A program made the translations under genes and the position numbers. From Dugong dugon (lineage: Eukaryota > Chordata > Mammalia > Sirenia > Dugongidae), in the NCBI GenBank assembly GCA_030035585.1, contig CM057475.1, positions 3,853,501 through 3,917,500 of the forward strand: a DNA stretch of 64,000 nt, in the 5' to 3' direction. Shown one piece after another: positions 21,241 through 34,361 of the stretch. The notes beneath the pieces are model-generated. The model saw only the letters and a program-made list of their open reading frames with translations, was not told the origin of the DNA and did no database searches. The first letter of the stretch is position 1, and every line of letters begins with the position of its first letter.

Positions 21241-23290
21241 ATAATTTTTTTATATTTTATTGTACTTCAGGTGAAGGCTTACAGAACAAATAGTTTCTCG
21301 TGAAATAGTAGTACACATGTTGTTTTATGACGTTGGTTAACAACCCCACAACATATCAACCCTCTAAATTCTCAACCATTTTTTTTTTTTTTTTGGTGAA
21401 AATACACATAGCCAAAGATACACCATTTCAAAAATTTCTACATACACAGTTCAGTGCCATTGACTACGCTCTTCCAATTGTGCTGTTATTCTCACTTAAG
21501 ATGAAGGCTTACAGAACAAAATAGTTTCTCATTTAACAGTTACTACAAATGTTGCCCTATGACAATGGTTAACAATCTCACAACACATCAACAATATCCT
21601 TACTCAACCTTGGGTTCCCTATCACCAGCTTCCTTGTCCCCTTCTGCCTTCTGGCCCTTGTCACTGGACTCCTGTACCTCGTTAGTCTCATTTGGTTTTA
21701 CAGGGCTGTCCACTCCCAGGCTGAACAGTGAACCTTGGAGGTAACTTCACCACAGAGCTAAAAGGGTGTCTGGGGGCCACACTCAAGGTTTCTCCAGTCT
21801 CCTTTAGGCCAGTAAATCTGGTCTTTTTTTTGTGAGTTAGAATTATGCTCTACATCCTTCTCCAGCTGTGTCCAGAACCCTCTGTTGTGATCCTGGTCAG
21901 AGCAGTCAGCGGTGGTAGCCAGGCACCATCTAGCTGTACTGGACTCAGTCCGGTGGAGGCCTTGGTAGCTGTGGACAATTAGTCCTTTGGACTAATCTTT
22001 TCCTTGTATCCTTTTCTCTTCATTCTCCCTTGCTCCCGAAGGGATGAGACCAGTGGGGTATCTTAGATGGCTGCTCACAGGCTTTTAAGACCCCAGACAC
22101 TACTCACCAAGGTAGAATGTAGAGCATTGTCTTTATAAGCTGTGTCATGCCAATTGAGCTAGATGTTCCCCGAGACCATGGTCCCCAGAGCCCTTCGCCC
22201 AGCAACTCAGTCCCTCAGGGAGTTTGGATGTGTCTATGGGGCTTCCATGACCTTTCCTTGTACAAGTTGTGCTAGTTTCCCCTGTATTGTGTACTGTCTC
22301 ACCCTTCACCCAAGATACCACTTATCTATTGCCTATTTAGTATTCCCCCCCCCACTCCTCCCATCCCTGGTAACCAACAAAGATTGTTCCATTTTGTGTG
22401 TGAACTTTTTCATGGGTTTTTACAATAGAGGTCTCATACAATATTTGTCCTTTTGTGATTGAATTATTTCACTCAGCATAAAGTCCTCCAGTTTCATCCA
22501 TGTTATGAGATGCTTCACAGATTCATTGTTGTTCTTTCTCGTTGCATAGTACTCCATTGTGTGTATGTACCATAGTTTGTTTATCCATTCTTCTGTTGAT
22601 GGGCACCTACGATGTTTCCATCGTTTTGCTATTGTGAACAATGCTGCCATGAACATAGGTGTGCATGTGTCTATTCGAGTGATGACTCTTATTTCTCTAA
22701 GATATATTCCTAGAAGTGGGATTCCTGGATCAAATGGTATATCTATTTCTAGCTTTCTGAGGAAGCGCCATATTATTTTCCAAAATGGCTGTATCATTTT
22801 ACATTCCCACCAGCAGTGCATAAGAGTTCCCATCTCCCCGCAGACCCTCCAACATTTATTTCCAGTGTTTTTGATTCGTGTCAGTAATGCTGGGGTGAGA
22901 TGGTATCTCATTGTGGTTTTAATTTGCATTTCTCTAATGGCTAGTGATCGCGAGCATTTCCTCATGTGTCTGTTGGCCATTTGAATGTCTTCTTTGGTGA
23001 AGTGTCTGTTCATTTCTTTTGCCCATTTTTTCATAGGATTATTTGTCTTTTTGTTGTAAAGGTGTTGGATTTTCTTGAAGATTATGGAGATTAGACCTTT
23101 GTCTGACTTGTACTGTCCAAAAATTTTTTCCCGCTCTGTAGGTTCTCTTTTTACTCTTTTGGTGAAGTCTTTTGAAGAGCATAGGTGTCTGATTTTTAGA
23201 AAATCCCAGTTATCTAGCTTTTCTGTTGGGTTTTGTGCATTGATGGTTATGGTTTGTATCCTGTTAATGCCATGTATTAAGGCCTGAAGT
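21241..23290 (-). mobile_element. 5'-truncated L1 (end of ORF2 plus 3' UTR)
   Basis: The minus strand encodes the C-terminal part of L1 ORF2p: [16 protein letters not shown], then [15 protein letters not shown] (the cysteine-containing region) and [13 protein letters not shown], ending MRPLL before a stop at 22420. A 3' UTR of about 1.2 kb follows to a T-rich (poly-A) end near 21248. It appears inserted in the AAC-type tail of the RTE, since CAACAACAGCAA lies before it and TAACAACAACAACA after it. Sequence is very close to the L1 at 46120-54072. Confidence 0.9.
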
Positions 23291-23299
23291 GTAACAACA

Positions 23300-24949
23300 A
23301 CAACATTTTATTTGTTTACTTATTTATTTATTCTTAACATGCAGAATGCTTATTAGAGTGGGCTCCTAGGATCGATGCCCATGGAGGGGAAGAGAAAGAA
23401 CAGGACTGGGCCGAGTGAGAAGTCGGGCGGTGACGCAGCCTTAAAAAAGGCCTTGCGCCACCACTCCATGGGAACTCTGACCCTTCACACGTTGCTCTTG
23501 CAGGTTATTGGATGTGGTTACCCAGGAAAAGGCATGACCTCAGTGAGGCTGGTCTCTCCAGCAGAGGCAGCTTTCCTTCTCGGTGGGCTTGTCAGCTGAG
23601 GGCTTCAAGTTGGCAGTCACCCAGCTGCATTGCCAGTACTGGAGAGAAATAAGTCCTTTAGTCCTGCAGGGGATGGGTTGTGCATCACAGCATGCATGAT
23701 AATCCACCCCTGGCACACCATGCTTCAGAAAGGGTGTTGGGTCTGAAGAGGAACCTGCCAAGTTACGGAGCTGAGCATGGCCTGAGAGGAATTCCTGCTC
23801 CCAGGACCCTCCACTGTGTGGGTGGCCAGCTTGGACAATCTTAAAGGTGTATTGTGGAGTTTCAGGGGACAGCTTGCAGGCTAATGGGTTGGCCTTGTGT
23901 AAGATGAAATGTCGTTTTAAGAAGCTTTTGTAATGGAAATAGCAGAAATATTAAAATTTCATCAGCTTGTTGGGGAAGTCTCGACAAACCTTTTGAAAGA
24001 ATTTTGTATTAGTCAAAAATTTTTACAGTTGCAGTGACCAAAACCCCACTTGAATTAACTCAGGCCAAGGGAGGGATATTTACTGGTTCTCATAAATAAC
24101 CCAGGAGAGGGAAGGGTGGACTTGCCTCTCTCCCCTTTCACATATTTGAAGTGGAGGAGGAGTCGGGTAAGGGGATGGAGTTCCCCCTGGGCTTGGTTCT
24201 GAAGAGTGCTGGAATCTCAGTGGGGCCAGTGGACAGAGTGAGGGAGGGAGGGAGAAAGGGCAGGGGATACCTGGAGGGGAGGAGCAGCTCAGTCACAGCA
24301 TCAAGAAGGGGCTCCCCACTGGTGATTGCCACAGGTGATTCTGGTGACAAGCAGTTCAGCTAGGGGTGCAGTAGATCTGAGTAGTGGCTATTATCCTGGT
24401 CCTGGTAGAGGGTCCTTGCATTTAGACTCCTCTGACCCTCCCCAGTTGCTGGGGATATAGATGATGCTCAGGCCCTAGAGTTGGGGACAGGACCAGGGGT
24501 CTGGCTGGTTCAGGGGACCAAAATTTGGATCCAGAACATGCCCTGTCTCTCTCCTCCTGACTGGTGGCTGTTTTGAAAACCTAATAGGCTCCTTGGGACA
24601 CCTGGTTAGAGGCAGTATTGTCCTTACTCTGAGCCATAGGGTCTGGAAAGGCCCAGCATGGGATAAGAGAGGAGTTGGGCTCACGTGGTTGCTTCGAGGG
24701 TTCTAGAATTCCAGGCTGCACACAGGCCCATTCCACATGAGCACATAGTAGACAGTGCCAGACAAAGATGGCATGATGAGACCAGCCACCAGGTGACCAG
24801 AGAGCCAGGCCGGGCATCGTAACAGCCAGGCCAGTGTTCAGACAGAAGTGCCACCAAGTCCATTGGTCGACCTTTCTCTTCCGATCACTGTTCTCTTTTA
24901 ATATTTGTGGGATATCTTCAGTTACAAAGCACAGTAGTGGGGAGAAGTG
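23300..24949. other. Unique intergenic sequence
   Basis: No gene is supported. 23990-24120 resembles a worn mammalian repeat, but I cannot name it. Confidence 0.45.
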
Positions 24950-25510
24950 GGAAGGTGGACTTCTGTTTACTGAGCAGCTATTCCATGTCAGCATGCCACT
25001 GGGAGTAGACATGCATTATCTATCAGCTCTTAGCACTCCACAGAAATGCATTCGTTGACTTACATAGTAACAGGAATCTTCTGACTTAGTAGAAGCTCAG
25101 TACAGATCATTTTTTTGGATAGCTGTTGGTGGTGGTTGCCATTGGGTTGGTTCTGACTCATGGCGACCCCATGTGTGCAGAGTAGAACCATTCCATAGGA
25201 TTTCAAGGCTGTGACCTTTTGGAAGCAGATCACCAAGCTTATTATCTTCCAGGGTGTCTCTGGGTGGGTTTGAACTGCCAACCTTTAGGCTAGTAGATGA
25301 GTGAATGCTTATCCGTTTGTGCCACCCAGGGACTCCAGATATGCATTATCTAATTTAATTGACATGAACTCTATGAAGAAGTTAATTTGTTAACCTAAGG
25401 GTGGGAGGCAGGTGTGTAAGATATTTAATAACTTACTCAATCCTAGAACTGATAAGAGGCTAGGATTAAAACTCGACTGTTTGATTAAAGCCCATGACAC
25501 AGTCCCACTG
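24950..25510 (-). mobile_element. MIR-like element split by a SINE
   Basis: TGAGCAGCTATTCCATGTCA and ATGCATTATCTAATTTAATT with ATGAACTCTATGAAGAAGTT follow the order of a reversed MIR. The SINE at 25023-25336 interrupts it. Diverged. Confidence 0.5.
25023..25336 (-). mobile_element. AfroSINE with extra 3' segment inside its target-site duplication
   Basis: The reversed SINE body at about 25118-25336 is clear (GGTTCTGACTCATGGCGACC, GGGTGTCTCTGGGTGGGTTT, CCACCCAGGGACTCC). AGACATGCATTATCTA at 25007-25022 recurs as AGATATGCATTATCTA at 25337-25352, 15 of 16 bases identical, and the second copy starts exactly at the SINE head. Between the first copy and the SINE tail are about 90 bases that are not SINE, so the inserted unit seems longer than the element. 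Confidence 0.7.
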
Positions 25511-27164
25511 CCTGTACTTATCAGAAAAAGGCTCCTCCTAGTGTGTCCCAGGGATGGGAATATCAGCACCTAACAGCTCCGAGTCTCCAGGTCAGTGTCT
25601 TCACTTGCAAACCCAAGTCTTTTGCTGCAAGGACTAAGTATTTGTGAAAGTGCTTTGTAAACTGTGAAGTGGTATGCACACTGAGTGGTAGTGATTATCA
25701 TCTCGGCTAGTCACTGCACAGCTCTATACGGCTACAATGGCAAGTTTGTTTGCTTGTTTTATATTTATTCTAAAAGGCCCTCTAGCATGAAAAATAATGT
25801 GGAAAACAGATTCTTCATCCCACCACCCTAGTTCAGCTCTTATTTTCACATGCAGGGCAAGTAGTTTTGCAGGTGAGGAACTGAATATGAAGCTCAGAGG
25901 CGCCCTGGACCTCACGCTCCCTAGCCTGGACCCTTTCCCATCTGGTACCCTGTACCCAGCAGATGCAAATGCAGAGGACCCTTGTGGGAGCCCACCAGAA
26001 AGTACTCGATAATGAGCTGAGAGATGGATGAAGAGAGGTTTGGTGGCCAGCCCCATCAGTAAGAGCTAGAGACAGGATTGGACCCAGGTTGCCTGATGTC
26101 CAGTTCAGTGAGTTTGACAAGGAGAACTCTTAAAATGGGGTGGGGGGGGAGCCGATCTCCCAACCCCATGGCCTTTTCCAGATGTGGGGCATCAACCCTG
26201 GTGGAACACTGACTGACTGGAGTCTGATATTGCAAAGACCTGCCCCCTCTCCCAAAGGCAACTAACAACAACAACTCTTGACTTATAAACATAGCCCAGT
26301 GACAATACAAGTGTCAGATACTACTCCGCCCCACCCCAACGAGGCCTGGGAATTGCAAGCTGATTTACTTCTTCTTCAAGGAAGACTGAGCCCAGATGCA
26401 CTTCAAGGTGGAGATTCCTGTTTGTCTCCTCCCCAAGAAAAGCACGACTAAGGGAACCCACACATTCCACACCCTCTTTTCAAGGCCCATTAATAAGGAG
26501 CCCTGGGGCCAAATCGTAAACATGGCCAACCCTGTAACCCTACAAAAGCTGGCAGAGCAGTGCTGCATGAAGGAGGAATTTCAGCGAAAGGCGTGCACAG
26601 CTCCTAAATTTGTACCAGATGAGTTCCAGAAGATTAAAGTTATTACAATAAAGCCCCAGGGAATCAATCATGCTCTGCCATATAACCGTCTCCGTTTACC
26701 GCGCCGTTCACACAAATCACTTTCTAAGGGGCCTTCAGGAGATGGCATCTGTGGAGTTAAATGTGGCAAAATGCAGAGGGATAAAGAAGAGAAGGGCGAG
26801 ATCAAGCTTCCATGTGGTTCTGCAGACCTCAGGGCACATCCAGCCAGGTTGGACAGATAGGGCCTCAGCGAGAAGCTCTTCAGGTTGGAAAGCCCTCAGC
26901 ATGGAGGACAGGCTAGGTTTTTGGGGCTGGTGGCTGGGGTCCAGCATATGGCTTATTTTATGACCAGTCATAATGGGGAACACAGGAGGAAAGGGATAGC
27001 TCCCTAACTTTCCAGCATGCCTTCGGCCCGCCCCCAGGGGTGGTCATCGTCCCAGCCTTGATAAAAAACACACTAAAAACCAAAAAGCAGCTTGGTGAAC
27101 TGTGAACCAGTGCACAGTCCTCTTCGTCCTCTGATGGTACTCTGAGGTTTTCTGTTTCTGTGCT
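25511..27164. other. Unique intergenic sequence
   Basis: No gene is confirmed. A plus-strand open frame at 26396-26860 (154 codons) lies in repeat-free DNA but has no recognisable domain; it is discussed in the findings. Confidence 0.45.
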
Positions 27165-27511
27165 GTTGGTAGCGACTGTGAAGTCACCCCGATTCATGGT
27201 GACCCTGTGCACAATGGGACGAAATGCGGCCAGGTCCTGCGCCATCCCCATGATCGGCGCAGATCTGACCTTTGCGATCTCTAGGATTTTCCTTCCTTTC
27301 TTTTTTTTGGGGCGGGGGGATGGGGGTGGAGGTGGGTGCCAAATTACTTTATTTGAAGAAATGGTACAAATGAAAGAATTTTTCAGTGGTGGATTTTAGG
27401 AAGCAAATTGCCAGGCCTTTCTTTTGAGTCACCTCTGGGAGGACAGGAACCTCCAACCTTTCAGTTAGTAGCCCAGCACATTAGCCATTTGCACCACCCA
27501 AGGACTCCTTC
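27165..27511 (-). mobile_element. Long-type AfroSINE with G-rich insert
   Basis: The tail-proximal part (ATTCATGGTGACCCTGTGCA, GCCAGGTCCTGCGCCATCCC) and head (AACCTCCAACCTTTCAGTTA, CCACCCAAGGACTCCT) are both present in reverse orientation. About 130 bases between them are unrelated, including a G-rich run at 27309-27337. Confidence 0.75.
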
Positions 27512-28019
27512 AATTTTTACATGTTTTTGTCTTTTCTAGGAGTGCCTAGATCAGTCTTCCCCATTCTTGCCTATCATGTGCTCAGAAATCGAGCACCTCT
27601 GGCTCCTTGTTCTAGGCTCCTGTGCTGCGGGCACTCCGCTCTCCCTGAGCATAAGCATGTCTGTCCCTCATACCGTCTGCACCACTGGGACCCTGCGTCA
27701 GAAGAGTCCGAGATGATGGAGGTGCATAATAATTCACACAAGGAGCTACAGTCTCTCAGATCCACACTAGCCCTGTGGTCTCTGACAGGCCCATCTTCTG
27801 TCCTGCTCACAGCCTCAACACCTGCAAGCATCCCAAGGCCCAGCGACCCTCCATCCTGAGTGATCATTGTCTGCTTCATCATACTGACTGGGACCATCCA
27901 TTCCCTTAAGGTAAGACCCCACACTCAGTCTCAGAAACCTAATTTGGCCCAATGCCTGGACAACATAATCACAAATTGGCTGACATTGGTGTAGTTCCCC
28001 AGTCCTGTATCACCTGGGC
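27512..28019. other. Unique intergenic sequence
   Basis: I see no recognisable gene or repeat. Confidence 0.45.
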
Positions 28020-28435
28020 TAATTCTTTATTTGGAATTCATGCATCAATATTTGTGAGTTGTCTGTAATTTTCTTTTTCTGTGCTATCTTTACAGGTTTT
28101 GATGTCAGAGTTGTATTAGCTTTCAAATAAAGTAAACTAATTGAGAGACCTCTCCCATATCTATGCTCTTAGATTAGTTTAAATAGAATGAGATTCAGTA
28201 TTTGAAAAAGGTCACCCAGAAAAATGTCTGGACCAGGTGTTTTATTAGGGGTGTGGTTCTTTGGCATCTGTTTTGATTTGCTCTGTAGGGATTCTTGCAT
28301 CTTCTTGAAACATTTTGATCATTTGTATTTTCCTAGAAAATAGTACATTTCATTGAAATTTTCAGTGATTGATATGTTTTGTATAATTCTGTTCATTTCT
28401 TCTTTTTTTTTTTTTAACCTAAGTTTGAATATTTG

Positions 28436-28525
28436 TGCTTTCTTTCAATCTATTTGTTTCCTTTCTTTCTTCCCCCTTCTCTCTCTCCCTTCCTTCCTCC
28501 TTCCTTCCTTTTTTCTTTTTTTGGT
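28436..28525. repeat. Polypyrimidine (CTTC/CCTT) tract
   Basis: A T/C-only stretch of mixed CTTT, CTTC and TTCC units lies within the ancient L1. Confidence 0.8.
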
Positions 28526-28564
28526 TAGCTTTTGTTTTACTTAACTGGACTAATTAACACTGTA

Positions 28565-28943
28565 CAGGCAGTCCCGGGATTACAAACAAGTTCCACTCCT
28601 AAATCTGTCTTTAAGTCGAATTTGTACATAAGTCGGAACAGTTAGGTATAGTTCATATCTAACATCAGTTAGTCAAATGTTTGTCTTAGTATATAAGTAT
28701 ATAGTGTACATTTCTATGCATAAAAAGCATTAAAGAAACACTTCCAGATACACTAAAACATCTTTAACATAATACAGTAATAATAATAATAATAAAGTTT
28801 TGATTTGCACTGCAAAGTACCACCCGTTTTTATTACAAACCATTGTTTATACCTCAAATTTTTAATATAGTGGACTTTACGGGGGTTGATTCATAACTAC
28901 AGGTTGTACGTAAGTTAGATATTGGTAACCTGGGGACTGCCTG
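28565..28943. mobile_element. Tigger-like (Tc/mariner) non-autonomous DNA transposon
   Basis: The 379-bp element has terminal inverted repeats: CAGGCAGTCCCGGGATTAC at the left and, on the other strand, CAGGCAGTCCCCAGGTTAC at the right. TA dinucleotides flank it at 28563-28564 and 28944-28945, the duplication typical of Tc/mariner elements. There is no transposase frame. An ATA/AAT microsatellite is at 28770-28793. Confidence 0.88.
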
Positions 28944-30096
28944 TATTTTATCCATTCCATTCTATCCCAAAGCCCAAAGACCATCCTTACTGTCACACTA
29001 CTTTTCTGTTTTTACTTATAATTATTTAATATTCTTTCTAATAACTTTTTATTTTTTAACATTTTATTGATTAGAATTCCTAATTCATTTGTTCCTATCC
29101 TTCCTTTTTTTTTAATTCTGCTTTAGTTTACAGTTTATAGCTCAAGTTAATTTCTCATACAAAAATTTATACACACATTGTTATGTGACCCTAGTTGCTA
29201 TCCCTATAATGTGACCGCACATTCCTCCTTTCCACCCTGGATTTCCTGCATCCATTCAACCAGATCCTATCCATTTCTGCATTTTCATCTCGCCTCCGGA
29301 CAGGAGCTGCCCATTTAGTCTCATGTATCTACTTGAATTAAGAAGCACACTCTTCATGAGTATCATTTTATGTGTTGCAGTCCATTCTTTGTCTGAAGAG
29401 TTGGCTTCGGGAATGGTTTTAGTTCTGGGTTAACAGAGAGTCCAGGGGCCATGTCTTGTGGGGTTCCTCCAGTCTCAGTCACACCATTAAGTCTGACCTT
29501 TTAACTAGAATTTGACTTCTGCACCCACTTTTCTCTTGCTCCATCAGGGACTGTCTGTTGTGTTCCCTGTCAGGGAGGTCACTGGTGGTAGCCAGGCACC
29601 ATTTAGTTCTTCTGGCCTCAGGCTGATGAAGTCTCTGTTTTATGTGGCCCCTTTTGTCTCTTGGGCTAATATTTTCCTTGTGTCTTTGGTGTTCTTCATT
29701 CTCCTTTGCTCCAGGTGGGTTGGGACCAATTGATGAATCTTAGATGGCCACTCGCTAGCTTTTAAGACCCCAGACACCACTCACCAAAGTGGGAAGCAGA
29801 ACATTTTCCTAATAAACTTTGTTATGCCAGTTGACCTAGATGTCCCCTGAAACCATGGTCCCCAGACCCATACCTCTGCTATACTGGCCCTTGAAGTGTT
29901 TGGTGTGTTCAGGAAACTTCTTAGCTTCTGGTTTAGTCGAGTGGTGCTGACTTCCCCTGTAGTGTGTGCTGTCCTTCCCTTCACCTAAGATAATTCTTAC
30001 CTATTATCTAGTTAGTGAATTCCCCTCTGCCTCCCTCCCCACCCTCGAAATCATCAAAAAATACGTTCTTCTGTGTGTAAACATTTTCTTGAGTTC

Positions 30097-33000
30097 TTAT
30101 AATAGTGGTCTCATACAATATTTGTCCTTTTGTGACTGACTAATTTCACTCAGCATAATGCCTTCCAGATTCATCCATGTTATGCGATGTTTCACGGAGT
30201 CATCATTGTTCTTTAACATTGTGTAATACTCCATTGTGTGAATATACAATAATTTGTTTATCCATAAGTCTGTTGATGGGCACCTGGGTTGTTTCCATCT
30301 TTTTGCTGTTGTGAATAGTGCTGCAATGAACATGAGTGTGCATATTATCTATTTGTGTGATGACTCTAATTTCTCTAGGATATATTTCAAGGAGTGGGAT
30401 TGCTGGATCATATGATACTTCTATTTCTAGCATTTTAAGGGAGCACCAAATGTATTTCCAAAGTAGATACACCATTTTACATTCCCACCAGCAGTGTATA
30501 ACTGTTACAATCTCTCTGAAACCTTTCCAACATTTCTTATTTTATGTTTTTTGGATTAATGCTAGCCTTGTTGGGGTGAGATGGTATCTCACTGCAGTTT
30601 TGATTTGCATTTCTCTAACGACTAATGATCTTGAATATTTCCTCATGTATCTGTTAGCTGCCTGAATGTCTTCTTTGGTGAAGTGCCTGTTCATATCCTT
30701 TGCCCATTTTTTAATTGGGTTATTTGTCTTTTTGTTGTTGAAGTTTTGAAGTATCTTGTGGATTTTAGAAATTAGACCCTGATTGGATATGTTGTAGCCA
30801 AAAATCTATTACCTGTCTGTAGGTTGTCTTTTTACAATTTGGGTGAAGTCTTTTGATGAGCATACGTGTTTGATTTTTAGGAGCTCTCAGTTACCTTGTT
30901 TCTCGTCTGGTGTTTGTGCATTGTTACTTATGGTTCATATTGTGTTTATGCCATGTATTAGGGCTCCTAGTGTTGTCCTTATTTTTTCTTCCATGATCTT
31001 TATCATTTTCTATTTTATATTTAAGTCTTTGATCAATTTTGAGTTAGTTTTTGTGCATGGGGTGAGGTATGGGTCTTGTTTCATTTTCTTGCAGATGGAT
31101 ATCCAATTATGTCATCACCATTTGTTAAAGAGACTGTCTTTTCCCCAATTAATGGACTTTGGGCCTTTGTCAAACATCAGCTGCTCATAGGTGGCTGAAT
31201 TTATGTCTAGATTCTCAATTCTGTTCCATTGGTATATTGTATCTGTTGTAGTACCAGTACCAGGCTGTGGTGGTATGATAGGTTCTAAAATCAGGTAGTG
31301 TGAGGCTTCCCACTTTGTTCTTCTTCTTCAGTAATGCTTTACTTGTCCAGGGTCTCTTCCATTTCCATGTGAAGTTAGTGATTTGTTTCTCCATCTCATT
31401 AAAAAATGTCATTGGAATTTGGATCGGGATTGCATTGTATCTGTAGATCACTTTGGGTAAAATTGACATTTTCAAAATGTTGAGTCTCCCTATCCATGAG
31501 CAAGGTATGTTTTTCCACTTAATTAGGTCTCTTTTGGTTTCTTGCAGTAATGTCTTGTAGTTTTCCTTTGTAAAGGTCTTTTACTTCTCTGGTTAGATTT
31601 ATTACTAAGTATTTCATCTTCTTGGGGGCTATTGTAAATGGTATTGATTTGGTGATTTCCTCTTGGAAGTTCTGTTTGTTGGTGTAGAGGAATCCAGCTG
31701 ATTTTTGTATGTTTATCTTGTATCCTGATACTTTACTGAAATCTTCTATTAGTTCCAGTAGTTTTCTTATGGATACTTTGGGGTTTTCTGTATATAAGAT
31801 TATATCATCTGCAAATAGGGATACTTTTATGTCTTATTTACTGATTTGGATGCCCTTTATTTCTTTTCCTAGCCTAATTACTCTGGCTAGGACCTCAAGC
31901 ACAATGTTGAATAAGAGTGGCCATAAGGGGTATCCTTGTATGATTCGCTGAATGCTTTCAGACTCTGTCCATTTAGGATGATGTTGGCTATTGGCTTTGT
32001 TCAAATGCCGTTCATTATGTTGCAGTATTTCCCTTCTATTCCTATTTTGCTGAGAGTTTTTATCATGAATGGGTGTTGGACTTTGTCAAATGGTCTTTTT
32101 TGCATTCATTAATAAGATCATGTGGTTCTTGACCTTTGTTTATTTATGTGATGGATTACATTGATTGTTTTTCTAATATTGTACTATCCCTGCGTACCTC
32201 GTATAAATCCCACTTGCTCATGGTGAAATACTTTTTTTTTTTGATATGTTGTTGAATTCTATTGGCTAGAATTTTGTTGAGGACTTTTTTTCGTCTATGT
32301 TAATGAGGGATATTGGTCTGTAATCTTCTTTTTTGTGATGTCTTTACCTGGTTTTGGTATCAGCGTTATGCCGGCTTCATAGAATAAATTTGGGATTATT
32401 CCATCCTTTATTATGTTCTGAAATACCTTTTGTAGTAGCGGTATTAACTCTTCTCTGAAAGTTTGGTAGAATTCTCCAGTGAATCCATCAGGGCCAGGGC
32501 TTTCTTTTTGTTGGGAGTTTTTGATTACCTTTGCAATCTCTTCTTTTTTATAGGCTTATTAGTTGTTCTACCTCTGTTTGTGTTAGTTTAGGTAGATAGT
32601 GTGTTTCTAGAAATTTGTCCATTTCCTCTAGGTTTTCAAATTTGTTGGAGTACAATTTTTCATAGTATTCCATTGTGATTCTTTTAATTTCAGTTGGGTC
32701 TGTTGTAATATTCCCCATCTCATTTCTTATTTGGGTGATTTACTTCCTCTCCTGTTTTTCTTTTGTTAGTTTAGCCAGTGATTTATTGATTTTGTTGACT
32801 ATTTCAAAGAACGAACTTTTGGTCTTGTTAATGCTTCCAATTGTTTTTCTATTCTCTGTTTCATTTGATTCTGCTCTAATTCTTATTATTTCCTTTCTTC
32901 TGGTAACTGAGGGCTTCTTCTGCTGATCTCTTTTACTTGTTTGAGTCATAAGGTTAATGTTTTGATATTGGCCCTTTCTTCTTTTTGGATGTGTGCATTT

Positions 33001-33889
33001 ATTGCTATAAATTGATCTCTGAGCACTGCTTTTTCTGTGTCCCAAAGGTTCTGGTAGGATGTGTTTTCATTCTCCTTTGATTCTATGAATTTCTTTATTC
33101 CATTGTTAATTTCTTCTATAACCCATTAATTTTTGAGCAAGGTGTTGTTCAACTTCCATGTGTCTGATTTTTTTTCCTTCCTTTTTCTGTTATTGATTTC
33201 TACTTTTATGGCTTTATTGTCAGAAAAAATGCTTTGTAATATTTTGACGTTTTGGATTCTGTTAAGGCTTGCTTTGTGGCCTGTATATGGTCTATTTTGG
33301 AGAATGTTCCATCTGTGTTGGAAGAAAAAGTATACTTGGCTGTTGTTGGGTGGAGTGTTCTGTATATGTCTATGAGATCAGGTTAGTTGATTTTGGCATT
33401 TCAATCTTCCGTGTCTTTATTGAGCTTCTTTCTGGATGTTCATTCCTTCACCTAATGTGGAGTGTTGAAGTCTCCTACTATTATTGTGGGGCTGTCTATT
33501 TCTCTTTTCAAAGCTGTTAGAGTTTGTTTTATATATTTTGGAGCCCTGTCATTGGGCACATAAATATTTATTATAGTTATGTCCTCCTGGTGTGTTGACC
33601 CTTTAATCACTTATAGTGTCCTTCCTTATCCTTTGTGGTGGATTTTGCTTTTAGGTGTATTTTGTCAGAGATTAATATTGCCACTTTTTTGATTGTTTGC
33701 TTGATATATTTTTTCCACCCTATGAGTTTTAATTTGTTTGTGTCTTTGAGTCTAAGGTGTGTGTCTTGTAGCCAGCATATAGAAAGATCATATTTTTGTA
33801 TCCATTCTGCCACTCTCTGTCTCTTTATTGGTGCATTTAGTTCATTTACATTCAGTAATTATTGATAGGTATGAGTTTAGTGCTGTCAT
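30097..33889 (-). pseudogene. L1 copy A ORF2 remnant (endonuclease and reverse transcriptase)
   Basis: ORF2 starts at the ATG at 33889 and ends MRPLL before TAA at 30097-30099, about 3.8 kb as expected. The endonuclease part is seen as ICWLQDTHLRLKDTNKL near 33760. The reverse transcriptase FADD motif is intact near 31810, and the C-terminal IHTMEYYTMLKNN is near 30200. Many stops and frameshifts destroy the frame, so no working enzyme is predicted. An active ORF2p would nick and reverse-transcribe at the target. Confidence 0.85.
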
Positions 33890-34361
33890 TTTTATATCTT
33901 TTGTGTGTGTGTGTGTTGTTGACAGTTTCATTGTTCCACTTAATTTTCTGTGCTGAGTCGTTTCTCTTTATGCATTTTCGTTTCATCTTTTTCATTGTTG
34001 CTTTTGTATTTACTGACTCTTTATGTTTTTCTTGTTTTTTCGTTTTGATGTGTAGGATTGTTAGTTTCCTTTGTGGTTACCTTAATATTTACCTTTATTT
34101 TTCTAGGTTTAAAACAATCTTTTATTTCTTTATATTGCCTTAACTTCCTCTCCATATGAAAAATCTATGACTACATTATTTAGTCCCTATTTTTTGTTTT
34201 AATATTGTCATTTTTTACATATTGATGTCTCTGTTTCCCTATTTTTAGTGTTTTAGCTTTGATTTGTTGTTGTGACTTCCCTATCTGGGTTGGTATCTGA
34301 TTGCTCTGTCCAGTGTTCTAGTCTTGGGTTGTTATCTGATGTTATTGATTTTCTAACCAGA

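Noticed and set aside
22420-23034. 204-codon open frame as an independent gene
   Set aside because: It is the C-terminal part of L1 ORF2 in a truncated element.
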